Assembly: GCA_903853735.1 (NCBI GenBank)
Contig: CAINUH010000064.1
Coordinates: forward strand, 1 to 7,979
Length of the DNA stretch: 7,979 bases
Reading direction: 5' to 3'
Source: an uncultured Desulfomonile sp.
GTDB taxonomy: Bacteria > Desulfobacterota > Desulfomonilia > Desulfomonilales > Desulfomonilaceae
Part shown: positions 6,596 to 7,979 of the stretch, piece by piece
Layout: each line of letters opens with the position of its first letter
How positions within the stretch are numbered: position 1 is the first letter of the stretch
The notes under the pieces: model-generated
The model's input: only the letters and a program-made list of their open reading frames with translations
Told to the model about the DNA's origin: nothing
Databases searched by the model: none
Made by a program: the position numbers and the translations under genes

Positions 6596-7056
6596 CCGGT
6601 TTCAAAATCTGGAAGCATTTCAAGAGAGAAGAACTGTACGAATGCTATCAATGCGCACGGTGTACCGGGTCTTGTCCCGCCATGGAGGTCGCGCCTGCCT
6701 TTGGCCCTAGGGAGACTATCCTCAAATGCCTCGGCGTAGGATATGACGAGGTTGTAGAAGACGAAAGAATTTGGCTGTGCTGCACCTGCAATGTCTGCGA
6801 GGACCGTTGTCCCCAAAAAATTCCTATTTCCGAACTGTTGGTGGCTTTGAGGAATTCCGCCGCACGGAGAGGAAATATCCCAGGCAGGTTGAGTATGGCC
6901 ATAGAACTCTTGGCCAAGACAGGTCGCTCCATGATCGTCCACCAGCTTGATGAAATGAGGTTCCATCACGGTCTTGATCCTCTTCCGCCCGCCCAAATAG
7001 ATGAGATAAGGCAAATCCTTAAGAAAACCGGGCTAGGTGAAGTGATAGAATTCTGA
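6592..7056 (+). CDS. hdrC: HdrC-like iron-sulfur electron-transfer subunit
   Basis: This 154-residue protein is the HdrC subunit that carries electrons between the HdrA flavin and the HdrB active site. Two [4Fe-4S] motifs are complete: C18-x2-C21-x2-C24-x3-C28-P and C63-x2-C66-x2-C69-x3-C73-P; an extra C64 sits within WLCCTCNVC. GPRETILKCL at 38-47 between them, and the helical segment after the second motif, are usual for HdrC. No membrane segment is visible, so this is the soluble type. The ATG at 6592 overlaps the hdrA stop by four bases and has GAGG at 6584-6587. An in-frame ATG at 6571 would add seven residues and overlap hdrA further, and is less likely. The order hdrA-hdrC-hdrB and the tight coupling indicate one complex. 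Confidence 0.9.
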   Translation: MTGFKIWKHFKREELYECYQCARCTGSCPAMEVAPAFGPRETILKCLGVGYDEVVEDERIWLCCTCNVCEDRCPQKIPISELLVALRNSAARRGNIPGRLSMAIELLAKTGRSMIVHQLDEMRFHHGLDPLPPAQIDEIRQILKKTGLGEVIEF

Positions 7057-7097
7057 ATTCCAGGGCGTAGTTTCAAAGAAAGCCCACAAAGGTTGCC

Positions 7098-7979
7098 ATG
7101 AAATATGCGTTGTTTCTCGGATGCGCTATCCCAATAAAGTATCCCGGCTTCGAAGCGGCTACTCGTCAGGTGTGTGCCCGTCTTGGTATAGAGCTTTTGG
7201 ATCTACCCTTCTCATGCTGTCCTCCTACAAGCAGCATGAAACTGGTACATTACGAATCCTGGCTGGCGTTGGCGGCCAGGAACCTCTGTTTGGCCGAAGA
7301 AGCAGGCCTCGACCTTCTGACACTGTGTTCCGGATGCGTCAATACGCTCAAAGAGGCAAACCATGTTCTTAGACAGAGTGAGTCAAGAAAACGTAAGGTC
7401 AACAAGCTGCTCGAAGAGCATAACCACTCTTTTCGGGGAACTATAGAAGTAACCCACATCTTGGATGTTCTTTACCAGGACGTCATGGTTGAGAGACTCA
7501 TAAAAGAGAAGGTCCGAGATATACCTCTCCGAGTCGGATGCCATTACGGATGCCATTATTTCAGGCCTCCGAAGGTCATGTATCCTGAAGAACTGTCGGA
7601 TGCCGAATCGTACGTCCCCGTAAAGATGGACCACCTCCTTTCCATCATAGGGGTGGAACCGACTGAGTTTTCCAGAAAGTTCCTTTGCTGCGGTTCGCCG
7701 CTGGGTGCGAACGTAGACCAGGATGCCGGATATGCCATCACCAGGCAAAAGCTTTCCTATATTCAGGAGAGAAATATTCAGGCTTTGTCAGTGATCTGCC
7801 CGTCCTGCTTCGAACAGTTCGACTTGGGACAAATAGTCCTGTCTCGCAAAACCAAGGATGGAGAAAAAATCCCGACTTTCTTCCTCACTCAACTGGTGGG
7901 GTTGGCTCTAGGCTTATCAGTTCGAGAAGTAGGCCTGGATGTCCACCGGGTTAAGGCGAAAAAGCTTCTGGACAGCATC
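7098..7979 (+). CDS. hdrB: HdrB-like disulfide reductase subunit, 3' end cut by window edge
   Basis: The frame is open from the ATG at 7098 to the last base (294 codons, no stop). HdrB proteins are usually about 290-300 residues, so little is missing. This is the catalytic subunit that reduces a disulfide at two noncubane [4Fe-4S] clusters held by CCG motifs. Both motifs are intact: C9-x30-C40-C41-x35-C77-x2-C80, and C148/C152 (GCHYGCHY) followed by C197-C198-x35-C234-x2-C237. The first spacing is one residue shorter than the usual minimum of about 31. AAAGG at 7088-7092, five bases before the ATG, is a reasonable ribosome binding site; the gap after hdrC is 41 bases. The natural disulfide is unknown. 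In methanogens it is CoM-S-S-CoB, but bacteria lack that pair, and a protein or small-molecule disulfide is more likely. Confidence 0.9.
   Translation, partial: MKYALFLGCAIPIKYPGFEAATRQVCARLGIELLDLPFSCCPPTSSMKLVHYESWLALAARNLCLAEEAGLDLLTLCSGCVNTLKEANHVLRQSESRKRKVNKLLEEHNHSFRGTIEVTHILDVLYQDVMVERLIKEKVRDIPLRVGCHYGCHYFRPPKVMYPEELSDAESYVPVKMDHLLSIIGVEPTEFSRKFLCCGSPLGANVDQDAGYAITRQKLSYIQERNIQALSVICPSCFEQFDLGQIVLSRKTKDGEKIPTFFLTQLVGLALGLSVREVGLDVHRVKAKKLLDSI

Noticed and set aside
6355..7014. Minus-strand frame of 219 codons across hdrA and hdrC
   Set aside because: It is antisense to two genes with intact iron-sulfur motifs and shows no recognisable domain.
7121..7372. Plus-strand frame of 83 codons inside hdrB
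   Set aside because: It is the wrong frame; the frame from 7098 encodes both CCG motifs without interruption.

Overview
The window carries one long plus-strand gene cluster, preceded by a promoter-bearing spacer, a small divergent gene and about 500 bases without a convincing gene. The genes encode oxygen-sensitive, ferredoxin-linked energy metabolism: a four-subunit thiamine-diphosphate 2-oxoacid:ferredoxin oxidoreductase and a heterodisulfide-reductase-like HdrABC set. This gene content, moderate base composition, short spacers and start-codon use fit a strictly anaerobic bacterium. A sulfate-reducing or syntrophic member of the Desulfobacterota (former Deltaproteobacteria) is my best guess. 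That assignment is inference; no marker gene is present.

Layout. Bases 1-519 hold no gene I can support; one frame is open from the left edge to a stop at 246-248. Bases 520-753 (minus) encode a 77-residue exported protein made of a signal peptide and 20-residue repeats resembling YD/RHS repeats. Bases 754-854 are a divergent intergenic region with a good sigma70-type promoter (TTGACT, 16-base spacer, TATAAT) pointing into the main cluster; a 13-base inverted repeat covers its -10 box. Bases 855-4018 encode the delta, alpha, beta and gamma subunits of a 2-oxoglutarate-type ferredoxin oxidoreductase, in the same D-A-B-C order as oorDABC of Helicobacter and Campylobacter. From about 4145 to the right edge lie hdrA (with a fused C-terminal MvhD/FlpD domain), hdrC and hdrB. 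hdrB is open at the right edge but essentially complete.

How the genes may work together. The Kor/Oor enzyme oxidises a 2-oxoacid with CoA and yields low-potential electrons on the ferredoxin-like delta subunit. HdrA carries flavin and several iron-sulfur clusters and is the electron-bifurcating or confurcating subunit of its family. HdrC relays electrons to HdrB, whose two CCG motifs hold the noncubane clusters that cleave disulfides. The MvhD domain is normally the electron entry point from a hydrogenase or another donor, but no hydrogenase or formate dehydrogenase is encoded here. The arrangement suggests that 2-oxoacid oxidation is coupled, directly or through ferredoxin, to an Hdr-type disulfide reductase. 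Each family is known. The joint operon and a possible direct Kor-Hdr complex are the most interesting points, and the coupling itself is inference from gene order.
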